A stretch of DNA of 64,000 nt from Styela clava (GCF_964204865.1 NC_135250.1:8990001-9054000); one strand, 5' to 3'; positions 12,151 through 24,049 are shown, counted from the first letter of the stretch. Numbers and translations are program-made. The notes: generated by a model from the sequence alone, not told the origin.

Positions 12151-13457
12151 TATATACAATGAAAGTAATTCCATATTCAACATTTTCACACGACGCTTAT
12201 TCACGTCGGTGGCTTAGAACAAGGCCCTACACAAGCAGTCATTGATGTTTAACGATATGTAAGGAGCTGCTATTTATTGAGAGAATCGGAATCTTGCATG
12301 TTCGCCTTGCCTACTCAATTCATTAAACCCTGGGCAAGGTGATTGGCATGGGATTTGAACGTGAGATGATTGGTATATAAATTCTTTCGGCATGCATACG
12401 TAACAAGTAAGCTGCTGATAATTGTTGCCGCTCTGACTTCAAAACGACTTATTGATAAATAAAGTAAATATACTTTCTTTAAAACTAAGTAAAGTTTTAA
12501 ATGTGAAAATATGGCTGCATTGACAATTCTTCCACGCGTCATGGTCTGTGTGCATTGAAGCATAGGAAAAGGCGGAATATTACCGAACTTTTGGCCCGCT
12601 GTTTCCGTGTGCTTCGCCCAAAACGTCGTTTCCACGCGAGGCTATGTAGTTTGTTTGACACGACGGTTCGTTTTCACAGAACAGCAGAAATTAGACAATC
12701 GAAACGGCGCTGCCGGTACCGCATTTATGGTAACTGTAGTCGCTATCGAGTCAGGCAGGTATTGTTACTACATTAGTTCGTACGCCTATTATTGTACTCA
12801 GGTACTGGTGTACCGGTAACGTTATGCCCTACGTTCCTCATTAATTAGGGATGATAATGAATGTACTATAGCAATTACATATTGTAGTCTGACAGTCCGT
12901 TCTGACAGTTCTACGACCCCTCTACTTTCTGGCATTTGCTTAGTGCTAACGTGAAGTTTTCTGCGTTTTTAGATCTTCCCAGTCTATACCAAGTTACCTT
13001 GTGTATTTTGTATATATTTTATTGTGCCATTGCTTGTTCTCTGGTTGACGAAACAATAAATCTCTCACTCCCACACACAGTATTATGCTACTAATTCAAA
13101 TTATTTTTCGGCTGTTGTAGAATCATGAATGTTAACGTCAAGGCCCCCATTACCGCAACCCACGCAAACTCAGCCTACCCACTACCAACTAACACGAGCA
13201 TATTCGTGATATTTAGAGGTTCATTTTTAGTTTCATTTGACGGGAGTCAGTCGTCTGCCCAAGAGTTAGGGTCCCACAGGGACGTTTCTTTTTCGTTGAC
13301 GCTGTAGTAAAAGGAGTTTTCGCTACGTAAAATCAAAATATAAGACGAAAATCGTGCTGTATCAGAAGAAATGGGGTGGCTGTAATAGGAACGAGCTTCA
13401 AGGAATCAAATATTGGCCGAAAAGACAAATTGTGTACTGCCAAATTATTTTACAAGG

Positions 13458-13757
13458 ATGTCAAAACCTCGATACGCGGGGAAGAGAGTAAATTGGAAGA
13501 ACAGCGAGGAAATGAAAAAAGCATTTGATGCGGTGAAAAGAGGATAATTGCCGATATAAGGTGCGGCAAAGAAATATGGGGTGTCCAGGAAAACGTTGAG
13601 TGATCGGTTGCACAACAAGACTAAGTTGAATGCTAGAGTTGGGCCCCCGACAAAAATAAGCGAAGATTACGAAAGCCCTGGTAAGGAGGAGGCTGGAGCC
13701 ATGATAATTCCATATTACTTTTATTAGATGGTCATGCGTCACATAATTCGCATTAAT
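13458..13757 (+). pseudogene. pogo/Tigger-type transposase relic, unit 2
   Basis: Copy of 5084-5395. It starts MSKPRYAGKRVNWKNSEEMK, stops after about 31 codons, and shows the DDE fragment (ILLLLDGHASH) near 13706-13757. Its first residues differ from unit 1, which suggests that the unit 1 start has also drifted. Confidence 0.6.
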
Positions 13758-13799
13758 AAAGATTAAAGCCCACATATTTTTCCAAAAAATAGAGGGGAA

Positions 13800-14035
13800 G
13801 AGAATTTCCCGTTGCTTAATAGAATTCATGGTCACAGACATGCGCCCCATTTCAAATGTGGAAGGTAGAGCATTTCAAAAGCTGATGTCAGTAATGCAAC
13901 CGAACTTTGTAATACCATCCCGGCGAACAATAACACGCAAAATAGATTCAAAATTTGACGATGTAAAAGATAAGCTGAAAGTCAAAGTTGACAAAGCAAA
14001 CTGTATATAGCTCACTACAGACTTACCGTCTAACA
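13800..14035 (+). pseudogene. hAT (ZBED-like) transposase fragment, 5' part, unit 2
   Basis: Matches 5438-5661 (VTDMRPISNVEGRAFQKLM), with a stop at about 14008. It is interrupted by the insertion of the hAT element at 14036-15346. The final 8 bases (14028-14035) are that insertion's target-site copy. Confidence 0.6.
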
Positions 14036-14600
14036 CAGGGGTGGGCAACATACGGCCCGCGACGAGATTTTGAACGGCCCGCTGACTGTATCCAACCACA
14101 CCCTGGAATGTGCTCCGACGCATCATTCCTGAAAGTTGCCGATCTACTCTCACCGCACTGTCAGTGCAAGCTGGTAAAATAAACAATTGCCTTAGGGAAC
14201 AAACAATTGCGTTAGCACACTTGTTAAACAAACAATATAAGGTCAAAGCAGAAAGCGTTGTAAACATTCCATAAACATAATCCATATCCACATAAACAGA
14301 TTTATTATTTTGTCAACCAAAAACAAACAGTCATCAATACGAAAAAAATACATAACACAAATAAAATTGCTTCGGTATTGACAGGAGGGAGCGATACGAC
14401 CATGAGGTCATCGAGGTCAACTCCCACCCTATTTTCTGAAGTGATTAAGTTTCACACTGAAGATGACTATTAGAAAAGTTGGTCTGTCAAATAATACTTC
14501 GATGTAATCTAAAATTCGATGTAATCTCAGAAAACTATTGGGGGAGGGCATGTTCTATTGAGAACTCATTTACACAATAAAAGTTCTATATGCTTTAGAT

Positions 14601-14640
14601 CAGTGGTTCCCAACCGTGGACCCGTGCCGGTCCGCGAGGC
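14601..14640 (+). mobile_element. Truncated hAT end nested in the 14036-15346 element
   Basis: CAGTGGTTCCCAACCGTGGA followed by GCCGGTCCGCG is the usual left end of a Charlie-like hAT MITE. No matching GGTTGGGAACCACTG end or 8-bp duplication is seen, so this copy is truncated or rearranged. Confidence 0.45.
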
Positions 14641-14707
14641 TTTTTTGCCGGTCCGCGGAAAATTTCATTTTGTTGTTTTTCTACCGTCTCAATCGCTTTA
14701 CCGAAGT

Positions 14708-15150
14708 CAAAAAGACGAAGTTACGTTGGTTTATTACGCAATTTCTCTTCCGCCGTCATATTGCTGTTGGATACGTGCGGGATGGCCCGGCGACGTCTTG
14801 GCGCCGAGTAATCATAGTTTTCGGTTCATCGCGAAAGCGCTCCGTCAAATCTCGCAAGATTCAGAAGTCTGAAAATCAGCATGCGTGCTTTTACCGTTCT
14901 GCATGCTTTTCTTGATTAATAGGTCAAAGTTATGTTGGTTTATTACGCAATTTCTCCTCCGCCGTCATATTGGTGTTTGATAAGTGCGGTATTAATGGCC
15001 CGGCGACGTCTTGGCGCTGAGTAATCACTTTTTGCTTTTTCGGTTCCGATTCATCGTGAAAGCGCTCCGTCAAATCTCGCAAGATTCAGAAACCTGGAAA
15101 TCAGCATGCGTGCTTTTTCCGCTTTGCATGCTTTTCTTGATTAATCCAAA
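14708..15150. repeat. Two tandem copies of about 215-225 bp inside the hAT element
   Basis: The sequence beginning GTTACGTTGGTTTATTACGC near 14719 recurs as GTTATGTTGGTTTATTACGC near 14929. Both run through GGCCCGGCGACGTCTTGGCG to GCATGCTTTTCTTGATTAAT, with scattered differences. Confidence 0.7.
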
Positions 15151-15354
15151 TCCATTCAAAGAAAAGGTTGTGAATATTTCTTTGTTTAAACCAGAATGTA
15201 TCAAGATAGACAGAATAATATTCCAGAGCATCACCATGAGCATCTAATAAAGATTGGATACCGAAGAAATTTTGTAATCATCCGGCCCGCCGAGTACTTC
15301 ATTTTCCCACATCTGGCCCGCCGACTAGAGAAGTTGCCCACCCCTGGTCTAACA

Positions 15355-15605
15355 TAAACTTGGCATCACAGCACATTTCTGTTCAGAAGATTTTGTTCTT
15401 CACGGTCATATCCTAGGTGTGAAGCCAGTACATAAAAGGCCCACTGCAGACGATATTGTAGAATGAATTTGTGAAACTGCTTAGCAGTACTCTTGAAAAT
15501 AAAGTTACAGCTTTAGTCCCAGATAACGGCTCTAATATGTTAAAACCAAGAAAAATTCTGGAGACTGACAAAAATGGAGAAGGCGTTTCATGTGCAGCAC
15601 ACTTT
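15355..15605 (+). pseudogene. hAT (ZBED-like) transposase fragment, 3' part, unit 2
   Basis: Continues the relic broken at 14035, matching about 5662-5920, but lacks a short piece present in unit 1 (between ACTTGG and GGCATCACAG). The reading FVKLLSSTLENKVTALVPDNG is visible at about 15465-15530. It is broken a second time by the LTR element at 15606. Confidence 0.6.
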
Positions 15606-15994
15606 TATAGGGCAACAAAGATTCGACCCTATCTGCGTGTCCACACTCCCGTGTTATTGAACACACGTTAACAGAGTGTAACTCCGATCTTGACTCCTTC
15701 AGAGGTCAAAAAGCACACAATGTATTGAATGCCAATTGTTATATTGTAAAGTTGCACAATCGAATTGATCCAAATAACGAATTACACTTGAAACCTTAAA
15801 GCAAGTATATGTGATGAAACCAAATTTCTAACTAACAAAGAACGGCAAAGACAAGCTACACTGAGCGAGAAAAATATATCATAAAGGAAATGAATTGGGA
15901 CAACGACCTTGTTTCAGGCAAATAACATGCACTACTAACAATAAGTGGTGAAAATATTAAAATACACAGTAACTATCCTTATGTACTTGCTACA
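15606..15994 (-). repeat. 3' LTR (left copy)
   Basis: Direct repeat partner of 17321-17709, same length (389 bp), no difference seen. Because transcription would run on the minus strand, this copy is the 3' LTR. Confidence 0.85.
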
Positions 15995-16143
15995 CAATTC
16001 CCCCCGACAATGAAAAAAAATTAGTTTGCTAATTTTTAAATTTTGTAAGACTAGCTCATAACGATTTCTGATTGAATAATATGTCGTAAAATTTGCCCAT
16101 GTATTGGTGTATTTAATTCTGCATCAAAGTCGCTGATGACCAA

Positions 16144-16931
16144 CTAATGCAACGACACAGGAAAACCAATTTGATTGAGATACCTCCGGTTGAAGGATCT
16201 TTTGCGGTGAAATCTACAGATTTTCACGAAATCTTCGATAACACCCAGAACTAAGCCATTGCGTTTGGACAATCGACTTCTTTCTGCTTTGTAAAATAAT
16301 GAGCGTAATAGTTGATTTGAAGAATATTGTTGACGTTGAGATTTCGTTCGTTGAAAACATTCCTCTAAGCTTTGAAAACCTGTCCAACTCTCGGATTTTT
16401 CAATCTGGGAAGATTGTCCGATGAATTGTAATGTAACAAGAGTGTGGTAGCGTTGAATTTCGGAGAGTCGCCGGCCGTGCAAACTTTCGTATCATCAACG
16501 TTCCAGACAAATGTAAACGCACCTTTCCGGCAAAACCCGGAATTGGGTGAGCATTGGCTTAAATCAGCTAGGGGAGAGTGAAGTTTTCGTGTTATGTGAT
16601 TGAAGTAGAGAGGACCCTTTAACGCGGGCCACGAGTATTCGGGTTCGACTTGGTTTCTAAAGATGCTGCAATAGATGATGATCGACTTGAGAGAAATAAA
16701 GTAGATGTTCGTTCGTACGTTCGTCAAACAATAGGTCGCTAAATGCTGCTTCTTGGTGTAAAAAAATCGGCTTGCGTATATAATATCAATGTTATTTTCT
16801 GCGTAGCTTGCTTTGTCGATAAACACATTTGAAAATCCAGTAATAATATGAAGTTGTCCTGGTAACTTTAAATTGTAATGAGGCGGATCGATCTGCTGAA
16901 GTCCATATCTCTTGATCCGGTTGACACACAA
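16144..16931 (-). CDS. Unidentified minus-strand ORFs inside the LTR element
   Basis: Two overlapping minus-strand frames, 188 codons (16365-16931) and 112 codons (16144-16482), fill the middle of the LTR element. The larger has several cysteines and sequons (NAT, NSS) near its end, which would fit a secreted or envelope-like glycoprotein remnant. No gag zinc knuckle, protease, reverse transcriptase or integrase motif is visible. Its function is unknown and it may be non-coding. Confidence 0.3.
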
Positions 16932-17320
16932 AACATATAGTTGTAATATATAGGTTGATAATGAGACACGAATTCAAAGAATTTGGGCGTTGATGCTTGG
17001 AAAATGAAAATACACTAGCGTGAACTCGGGCGTTAAACTTGAAGAGTTGAAGTTGAGTTAGTGCTGTCTGATCGTAGGAGGTCCTGGTCCAGATTCCTCG
17101 TTTTGAGTCAAAAATCTACCTTGTTCTGGCCTTCTTGACTGCTTAATAAATTGACATACCGCCAAAGACTGCAGTTTGGTTGGTTGCTTGATTCCTGAAA
17201 TGCTGACGTTTTGTCCATTGACTCGGTTAGTGATGAATTTCTTTTCCATTTTGATTGACGAAATTCCAGTTGCTGAATTGAAGTTGATTGCTTATTGATC
17301 ACGAACGGGTATCACCAAAA

Positions 17321-17709
17321 TATAGGGCAACAAAGATTCGACCCTATCTGCGTGTCCACACTCCCGTGTTATTGAACACACGTTAACAGAGTGTAACTCC
17401 GATCTTGACTCCTTCAGAGGTCAAAAAGCACACAATGTATTGAATGCCAATTGTTATATTGTAAAGTTGCACAATCGAATTGATCCAAATAACGAATTAC
17501 ACTTGAAACCTTAAAGCAAGTATATGTGATGAAACCAAATTTCTAACTAACAAAGAACGGCAAAGACAAGCTACACTGAGCGAGAAAAATATATCATAAA
17601 GGAAATGAATTGGGACAACGACCTTGTTTCAGGCAAATAACATGCACTACTAACAATAAGTGGTGAAAATATTAAAATACACAGTAACTATCCTTATGTA
17701 CTTGCTACA
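17321..17709 (-). repeat. 5' LTR (right copy)
   Basis: Direct repeat partner of 15606-15994. The inner edge is followed on the minus strand by TTT and then the putative primer-binding site. Confidence 0.85.
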
Positions 17710-17713
17710 CTTT

Positions 17714-18960
17714 GACTTTGAGTACTTTTATTTTTTGGTACATCGCCAGTAACCCGGGCCTCCCCCACGCAAGAGGGCTAAAACAGTATTTTTCCGTGTA
17801 GCATCTTCACATAAACTTACAAGTTTTTTAATGATTCACGACGCATATCTATATATTAAATTAATACATGAGTGCTGAATATTGTTTCGTAGGCTATGTT
17901 ATGTGCGTGTGTCACGTACACTGTATGTTGTAGCCTACACCATAATATACCCCGAAAATGCAGCAACGATTGGAGAGAATCGGCATTTGTACTCCGAATA
18001 TAATGCTAGTAAGGCTATATCATAATCTCATATAGTGAGATAATGTAATGGCCCTCCAATGGTAATTTACAACCAATCTGTTGGTAAATAGTGCGAAGCC
18101 CTAAACAAAAATTCCATAAGAATAGCGTACAAGAAGTACGAGGACGAATTGATTAAATTACTGTGCTAAGAGGGTAAAATGAAACCATACTTTGGATGAG
18201 TCATATATAATTTCTAATGATGATTTTCAGAAAACTGTATGGAAATTTTGCAACAAGGAAGTTCTTTCTATTTTTAAATAAAAAACTGCTGGAGCAAACA
18301 ACTGTGTATTTGCAAATTGAGAATATGAATACATTTATGCAAATAAAGCTCGCTCTTTAAGTGCTTGCTGTTACAACTCACCTATTTTGGACATATGCTT
18401 CTTCATAATCTATAGTAGTGACATTAACCGAAAAATCAAAGTTGTAGTTAATGTTTTGATTTAGCAGCAATTTCCAGGAAATCGGTCTTGGTCAGTCGAG
18501 ACCACGTACTTGCCTCCAGATAGCAAACAAATCGCCTATTTGCAATTCTATTCGAAAATAGGATCATAAGTTTATTCTCTACTAATCTCAGTATGCCATT
18601 CCAATTTGTTAACTTACAAAATAAAGATATCAGGCAACAAAATTTTGAGATTGGAAAACGTAACTTTGCAACGAAGCCAATTTTTTGAAGTAATCGAATG
18701 AGGGTTGAAATAGATATTGAATTATGCTATTTTAATATATTCCTAGATGGACACTCGCTAGTTTAAAGTTGAATAAACGTAAAAGATTCAAAATATACAC
18801 CCCACTACGCTCATTCACTAAGAGATTGAGTTCAAAAAAAGAACTTGTTATATTGTCGTTACATCTGAGTGGAATAGTTTGTTTCGACTTTTTATTTTGG
18901 GCCATGTAATTTCAGCGTTCCCATAATGTCTGCACATACATGTTCGAGGAAATCTTTGGC
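17714..18960. other. Unit 2 sequence without recognisable gene
   Basis: Counterpart of about 5925-7141, with few base changes and one short insertion near 18680 (GCCAATTTTTTGAAGTAATC). No gene seen. Confidence 0.3.
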
Positions 18961-18962
18961 CA

Positions 18963-19240
18963 CAAATGCGTTTAGGAAGCGGGTTAAAGATGGGTCACTG
19001 GTGATTTGGGTGATGGTAGTTCTACGCGCTCGTTCTCAACATAAAATTGCTGTTTCGGCGCTGACTAATTGATCGAGAAGAACCCGGAACATAATTCAAT
19101 TCAAATGCGTTCAGGAATTGGGTTAAAGACGGGCCTCTGGTGATTTGAGTGACGGGCGTTCTACTTTTTTGTTCAAATGCGTTCAGGAATTGGGTTAACG
19201 GCGGGTCACTGGTGATTTGAGTGATGGACGTTCTACTCTC
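18963..19240. repeat. Imperfect tandem repeats, unit 2
   Basis: Copy of the three-repeat array at 7142-7435, with the same motif order. Confidence 0.55.
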
Positions 19241-19363
19241 TTCTCAGCTTAAAAGCAATATGGCGCTCACTAATTAGTCAGGAAGAACCCATGACAACAC
19301 GAAAACAATCAAGTGAAGCGTGTATTACTAAATATGAGAATAAAAATTCATAACAATAGTATA

Positions 19364-19658
19364 ACGAGAATACCGGTCAGAGACCGAAGACTTATCGATC
19401 GAAAGTTAGGGGATCCCCCAAAACAGCGCTCTTACTCCATAGTGACACCTTGTGTCCCATCACCAATTAATCAATAACTCGCTAATTATACGACATAATT
19501 CATCCAAAATCAATAGGCTTCTGGTCCGACATATGATGAATGCACATGCAAAATCTGGAGCAGATTCAATCTCGCTTTCGTGATATATCGCGTGCATCTA
19601 ACAGACAAACAGACAGACAAATACCTATCAACATACTTACCGATTAAAATCGATAAGT
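19364..19658 (+). mobile_element. GACA-microsatellite element, unit 2
   Basis: Same 295 bp element as 7559-7853, carried along by the unit duplication rather than inserted independently. Confidence 0.6.
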
Positions 19659-19940
19659 AACAACACGAAAATGCACACCCTCATAAATACCACGTATAAG
19701 TTTTTGAAAACGTGTATTAGAACTGATATCAGTACAAGCTATTCGAATCAGTTTTAGCGTAAATATATACTACTACGGTTTTATTGAGCATTGGTTATAA
19801 AATCGAATTGATATAAAATATTAAGGACGCCACGTGAATTTTGTTTGTTTTTGCTTTCTGGTAACCATCCAACATCGTGTAATGCAGCATGGCATCCTTA
19901 CTTTGTCCAAGTATTTCCTCTTTTTTGGAAAACTAATCTT

Positions 19941-20476
19941 GCTGTTGACTAATATCCGGCACATCTTTCCTTATCCTATCCATATGGAGTGAGGTAAAGC
20001 CAGATAAGTCGTTATAACCCTTTCTTGTGACATCACGGTTTACTAAAAGAATGTAGATATAGCATATAGCGCATACAAGTTCAGGAATTTTAATTAATTA
20101 AAAATATGTGGATTCTATTATATATCCTTTAATGTTATTTGAAAATTCCATGTCAACGAACGATACAGAATAAACAATGGCGGGTTTCAAGCTTGTAGTG
20201 CAAGCATAATTGCTGTTGACTAATATCCGGCACATCCTTCCTTATCCTATCCATATGGAGTGAGGTAAAGCCAGATAAGTCGTTATAACCCTTTCTTGTG
20301 ACATCACGGTTTACTAAAAGAATGTAGATATAGCATATAGCGCATACAAGTTCAGGAATTTTAATTAATTAAAAATATGTGGATTCTAATATATATCCTT
20401 TAATGTTATTTGAAAATTCCATGTCAACGAACGATACAGAATAAACAATGGCGGGTTTCAAGCTTGTAGTGCAAGT
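19941..20476 (+). repeat. 271 bp tandem duplication at the unit 2/3 junction
   Basis: GCTGTTGACTAATATCCGGC begins at 19941 and again at 20212, and the following 260 bp match almost exactly. Unit 1 has the sequence once (about 8130-8400). The second copy leads straight into the 5' flank of the third JmjC gene. Confidence 0.85.
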
Positions 20477-21013
20477 ATAATTAAAAGTTTTAGAATGTTA
20501 TTTACATGGAATCCAGGCAAACGGTAGATGCAATGTAGATGTTATTCGCTGAAAATTTTGGCGATGTGATTGTCGTCACAAATGCACTTGCCAGCTTGGT
20601 TCAATAGTTTGGTAATTTGACTGCAGAACAATGCTTCGAGAGTGGAAATCATTTCTCAACTATGAAAAGAGTTGGTTGGATTGAAAAGAGTTTTTATGCG
20701 AATTTTGTTTATTCTCAAACCAAATTTTTCAAGCCTGCTTGTGATGGATTAACATTCTTGAAGAAATTCAACGAAAATTAACGCAAAAATCTTGTTCGGT
20801 CACATTAAGTCTAATGTTTATATTTTCCCTTATGCCATTTCCCCCTATTTAGCCCTGACCAACATCCTAGGCTTCAATACCATTATACATAATATCGCTT
20901 CAATATCAGCAAATACTTGAATAAGTAGCCCTCTAAACTCTGGAAAATTACCAATATTTCAAACAAACAGGAAAGACAAAACGACTTTACTCATTTATTC
21001 AGAGATATCTAAA

Positions 21014-23913
21014 ATGTGTAGGCAGGGAATGTATGTTTTGTTATGCATTTCATTTCTAATAACATGCGGGAAACCCGAGGGAGATGGTTACCCACCTGGC
21101 CATATGGAACCTCTTGGATCTCACATGCCTCCCATTGAGATAGAAGTCAGAGAGTCAGTACCAAATCCAGTTGAATTTTATCAAAAATATATCAAACCTG
21201 GCAAGCCGGTTGTTATGAAAGAAGCGGCAAAAGTGTTCGGAAACTATAAAACATGGAAGAACGACACTTACTTAAGGTATGTGACAAAACCAATGTACAA
21301 TTTATTAAGCAAAATATACACGCATTCAATAATTTCGATAAAGATTGCATCTATAGCAGTTTATATTTTTAATAAAATATTATCCCAATAAATTCTAAAT
21401 TCCTGGCAATAAAGTAGTTGCATTTCATACGAGTGTACGAAATAATAACGAATGAACCAGTCTAATGGTTCATGTCTATTAATTACCCTTCAATCAATAG
21501 TATTTTATTTTATTTAGAGAAAAGTACGGAGATTGGTTTACACCTGTAGAAGTTGGAAAATACGAAGGAAGTGTATTTGGAAAGAATATTGAAATTCCAT
21601 TCAGAATATTTATTGATAATTACAAAGAAAAAAATATCTATTTAATTACAGATATTGTGAAAGATAATCCCATGAGAGGTAATCAAATCTATGATTCAAC
21701 TTATTGCGTTTAAAAATTGGCTACTTGAAAATTCCTACTTCATTTTGGAAGTCTGGAATTCCAATCCGATAAAGTTTAAAATTTCAGCACTGATGTCTTC
21801 AAAAATACGACTCAAGTTATAAAAAATGCCCAATTCCGATTCCACAGGCCGGCTTTCTTATTGACATTTGGCCATACGATAGCAGTCTTAGCAGGCAGAG
21901 TAATTGAATTTAATCTGTTACAAATAATTTTATTATTAACCTCATTCCCTCTTTCTATATTTTTCAATCATTGTGTTTTATTTTTAAAATTCTAACATTT
22001 ACTTGCATCAACGTGTCGTCGAGTTTTGCTCCAGCTGCATAAATAACGTCGAAGTATCTATCATATATGAGTATAGTTGAAGTAAATTGCATTTGATTTT
22101 AATCCAGATGAAGTCTCACTACTGAAATCGATGGCTTGTGGAGGATATGCTGAACTTGTGGATAGTGTCATGTTGTTTTATTCTTCCGCGAGCACACAAT
22201 CTGCTTTACATATGGACGACTTTGAAAACATGCATTGCCTCTTCGACGGACAAAAAGAATGGATTCTCTTTGACAGGGTGAGATGGATAGGATGCATCAT
22301 TGAGTGTATCTTACTAACAACAATGCATATATAGAATTATCTCTGTGATTATGTGTTTGAAAATGATACCAAAACAATAAAGCCTAAACTGTGCCGGATT
22401 GTAAGATTATACAAATATATAAACTTTGTGGTATGATATTTTATTTTAGAAAATCCGCGATAAAATCCCACGCATGGAAAACTTTACGCAATACGGAGCC
22501 ATGGATTGTAGAAAAGTAGATATGCTGAAGTATCCTATTATACAAGAATTACCTTGGCATCATGCATTTTTGGAACCTGGAGATTGTCTGTTCGTTCCAT
22601 GGGGGTAAGATCAAGTTCCAATATATATGAATAAACCAAGAAAAACAATGAAAGGATTCTTTCACTCAGTTTATTATATGTTTTTTCGTATAACTGATAA
22701 ATGTAATAACTTATATTTATGTAAAGTCTGAATATTATTTGCTCTGCACGAAATGCATCATTTCGAAGTGCTTATGATATATAACAATAAAAATTTAAAA
22801 AAAATCCATATATTACAATTTATACTCTGCCTTTACCAGTTGGCCGCACCACGTAAAGTCATACGGGAATAAAAGAAACATGGCTGTAGCTATTTGGTTT
22901 GGGCCAGTAGAAAGACCGCGTACAACCGACTGTCCGGATAATATGGAAGATTTACCGTCGTCTGTGCCACTGGGTCGTCGACAAGTACAAGCGCTTGCAA
23001 AACTTCGGTGAGATAAACCTTTTGCTTTCGTTATAAAAATCAAATGACCATTGCAAAGGATAACAATGAGTATTTTTGTAAATAAACAGTATGCCACAGC
23101 AATTAGCCATCCGGATAAATGCGGAGAGGTCGGTTTTTGAAAAAAGCTTCGATTAACTATGCAATATTAAAGTCATGTTAACCGTTAATCATCTTTTCAT
23201 TACAGAAATCACTTGTATGGATATTTTGCGGAAGGTAGTGATAAATGCAGTAAGGATAGATTTATGCAAATAACAATGGATAAGTTGGATGAAGTAGAAA
23301 GACGTAACGAGACGGAGAAAAAGATGCTAATGGCATCATTTGATGTTCTCGACTTAAACAAAGATGGTAAGAGTTTTTCTTCACGTCAACCTTCTCTAAT
23401 GTAAATTCCTAACACAGTGCAATAAGTGCATTGTGAAAAATGATACCAGTATTATTACTTATGCGTTAGATTTAAGTCCCTCGGTGACCAGCCGTGCGTC
23501 TCCTCACAAAATTAGGTACTCCCGAAGTATGTGAACCAAGATGGCAGACACCGGAACGTAGTATGTGTACCAGGTTATAGTTAGACTATAATTTCGGGTA
23601 CAAATACGGCGGGAGTCACTTGGCTAGTCCTCGAACTCGTAATGGTACTAAAATAAACTGGAATAAAATTATGGTCTAACCCTAACCTGGTACACATGAT
23701 ACGTTCCGGTGTCCGCCATCTTGGTTCACATACTTCGGGAGTACCCAAAATTGAACGTACTACTTACCCAATATATTTGCAGGATTCCTTTCAACAGAAG
23801 AACTTGAAAATATACCAGAAGATAGTGATATGCTGGATGACATGGAAATAAAAGAAACTCTATATTATGAGCATAAAGAAGTTAAAAAGACTAGGAAATT
23901 TGATGAGTTATAA
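21014..23913 (+). CDS. Secreted/ER JmjC oxygenase with EF-hand, array copy 3 (diverged)
   Basis: Seven coding exons: 21014-21276, 21518-21678, 22108-22277, 22450-22604, 22840-23007, 23206-23366 and 23783-23913. They give 402 residues; exon 1 is one codon shorter (MCRQG against MCTWQG). Signal peptide, HMD, PWGWPHHV and the EF-hand are kept. The loop reads DLNKDGFLSTEE, all metal-binding positions conserved, and the tail is FDEL instead of SDEL. It differs from copies 1 and 2 mainly in exons 5-7, for example RQVQALAKL for RRYIEKISKL. Introns 3 and 4 are clearly diverged and intron 6 holds a 231 bp foldback element. Base changes are spread without a break in frame, which suggests a selected, older paralogue. 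Confidence 0.87.
23515..23745. mobile_element. Foldback MITE (full-length family member) in intron 6 of copy 3
   Basis: Long terminal inverted repeats: GGTACTCCCGAAGTATGTGA at the left and its complement at the right. The flanks CAAAATTA and CAAAATTG are an 8-bp target duplication with one mismatch. This is the 231 bp long form. Short relatives are at 25049, 32994 and 39864, and a fragment at 45531. Confidence 0.8.
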
Positions 23914-24049
23914 CAATTCAACATTTTTATTATATCAAGTTGAATGTAATTGCATTGAATGTTATTTTCACTTCAGTAATACACTAAAAGATGAAACAGA
24001 AATTGAATAATACACGTGTGTTTTATTGATCATTCAAGTCTTTCTGATA

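Larger units (their letters stand above)
14036..15346. mobile_element. Non-autonomous hAT element with perfect 8-bp target duplication
   Basis: Ends are CAGGGGTGGGCAAC and GTTGCCCACCCCTG, exact 14-bp inverted repeats typical of hAT transposons. The flanks are an exact 8-bp duplication GTCTAACA (14028-14035 and 15347-15354). Unit 1 lacks the 1311 bp insert and keeps one GTCTAACA, so the empty site is preserved in the window. There is no transposase inside. The interior carries a duplicated block and a nested hAT end. Confidence 0.92.
15606..17709 (-). mobile_element. Short LTR retroelement with identical LTRs
   Basis: Two direct repeats of 389 bp (15606-15994 and 17321-17709) read as identical. 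They flank a 1326 bp interior, and the whole insert is bounded by a 4-bp duplication CTTT (15602-15605, 17710-17713). Unit 1 has the empty site. Read on the minus strand, the LTR starts TGTAGC. A primer-binding-like site beginning TGG (17300-17317) lies 3 nt from the 5' LTR, and a G-rich polypurine stretch (about 15996-16004) abuts the 3' LTR. The interior is far too short for gag-pol, so it is non-autonomous or internally deleted. Confidence 0.88.
8401..20476 (+). repeat. Tandem duplication unit 2, expanded by insertions
   Basis: This is the same unit as 9-8400. Removing the hAT insertion (1311 + 8 bp), the LTR element (2104 + 4 bp) and a 271 bp tandem duplication leaves about 8.38 kb, agreeing with the unit 1 length. 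The insertions therefore came after the duplication. Confidence 0.9.
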
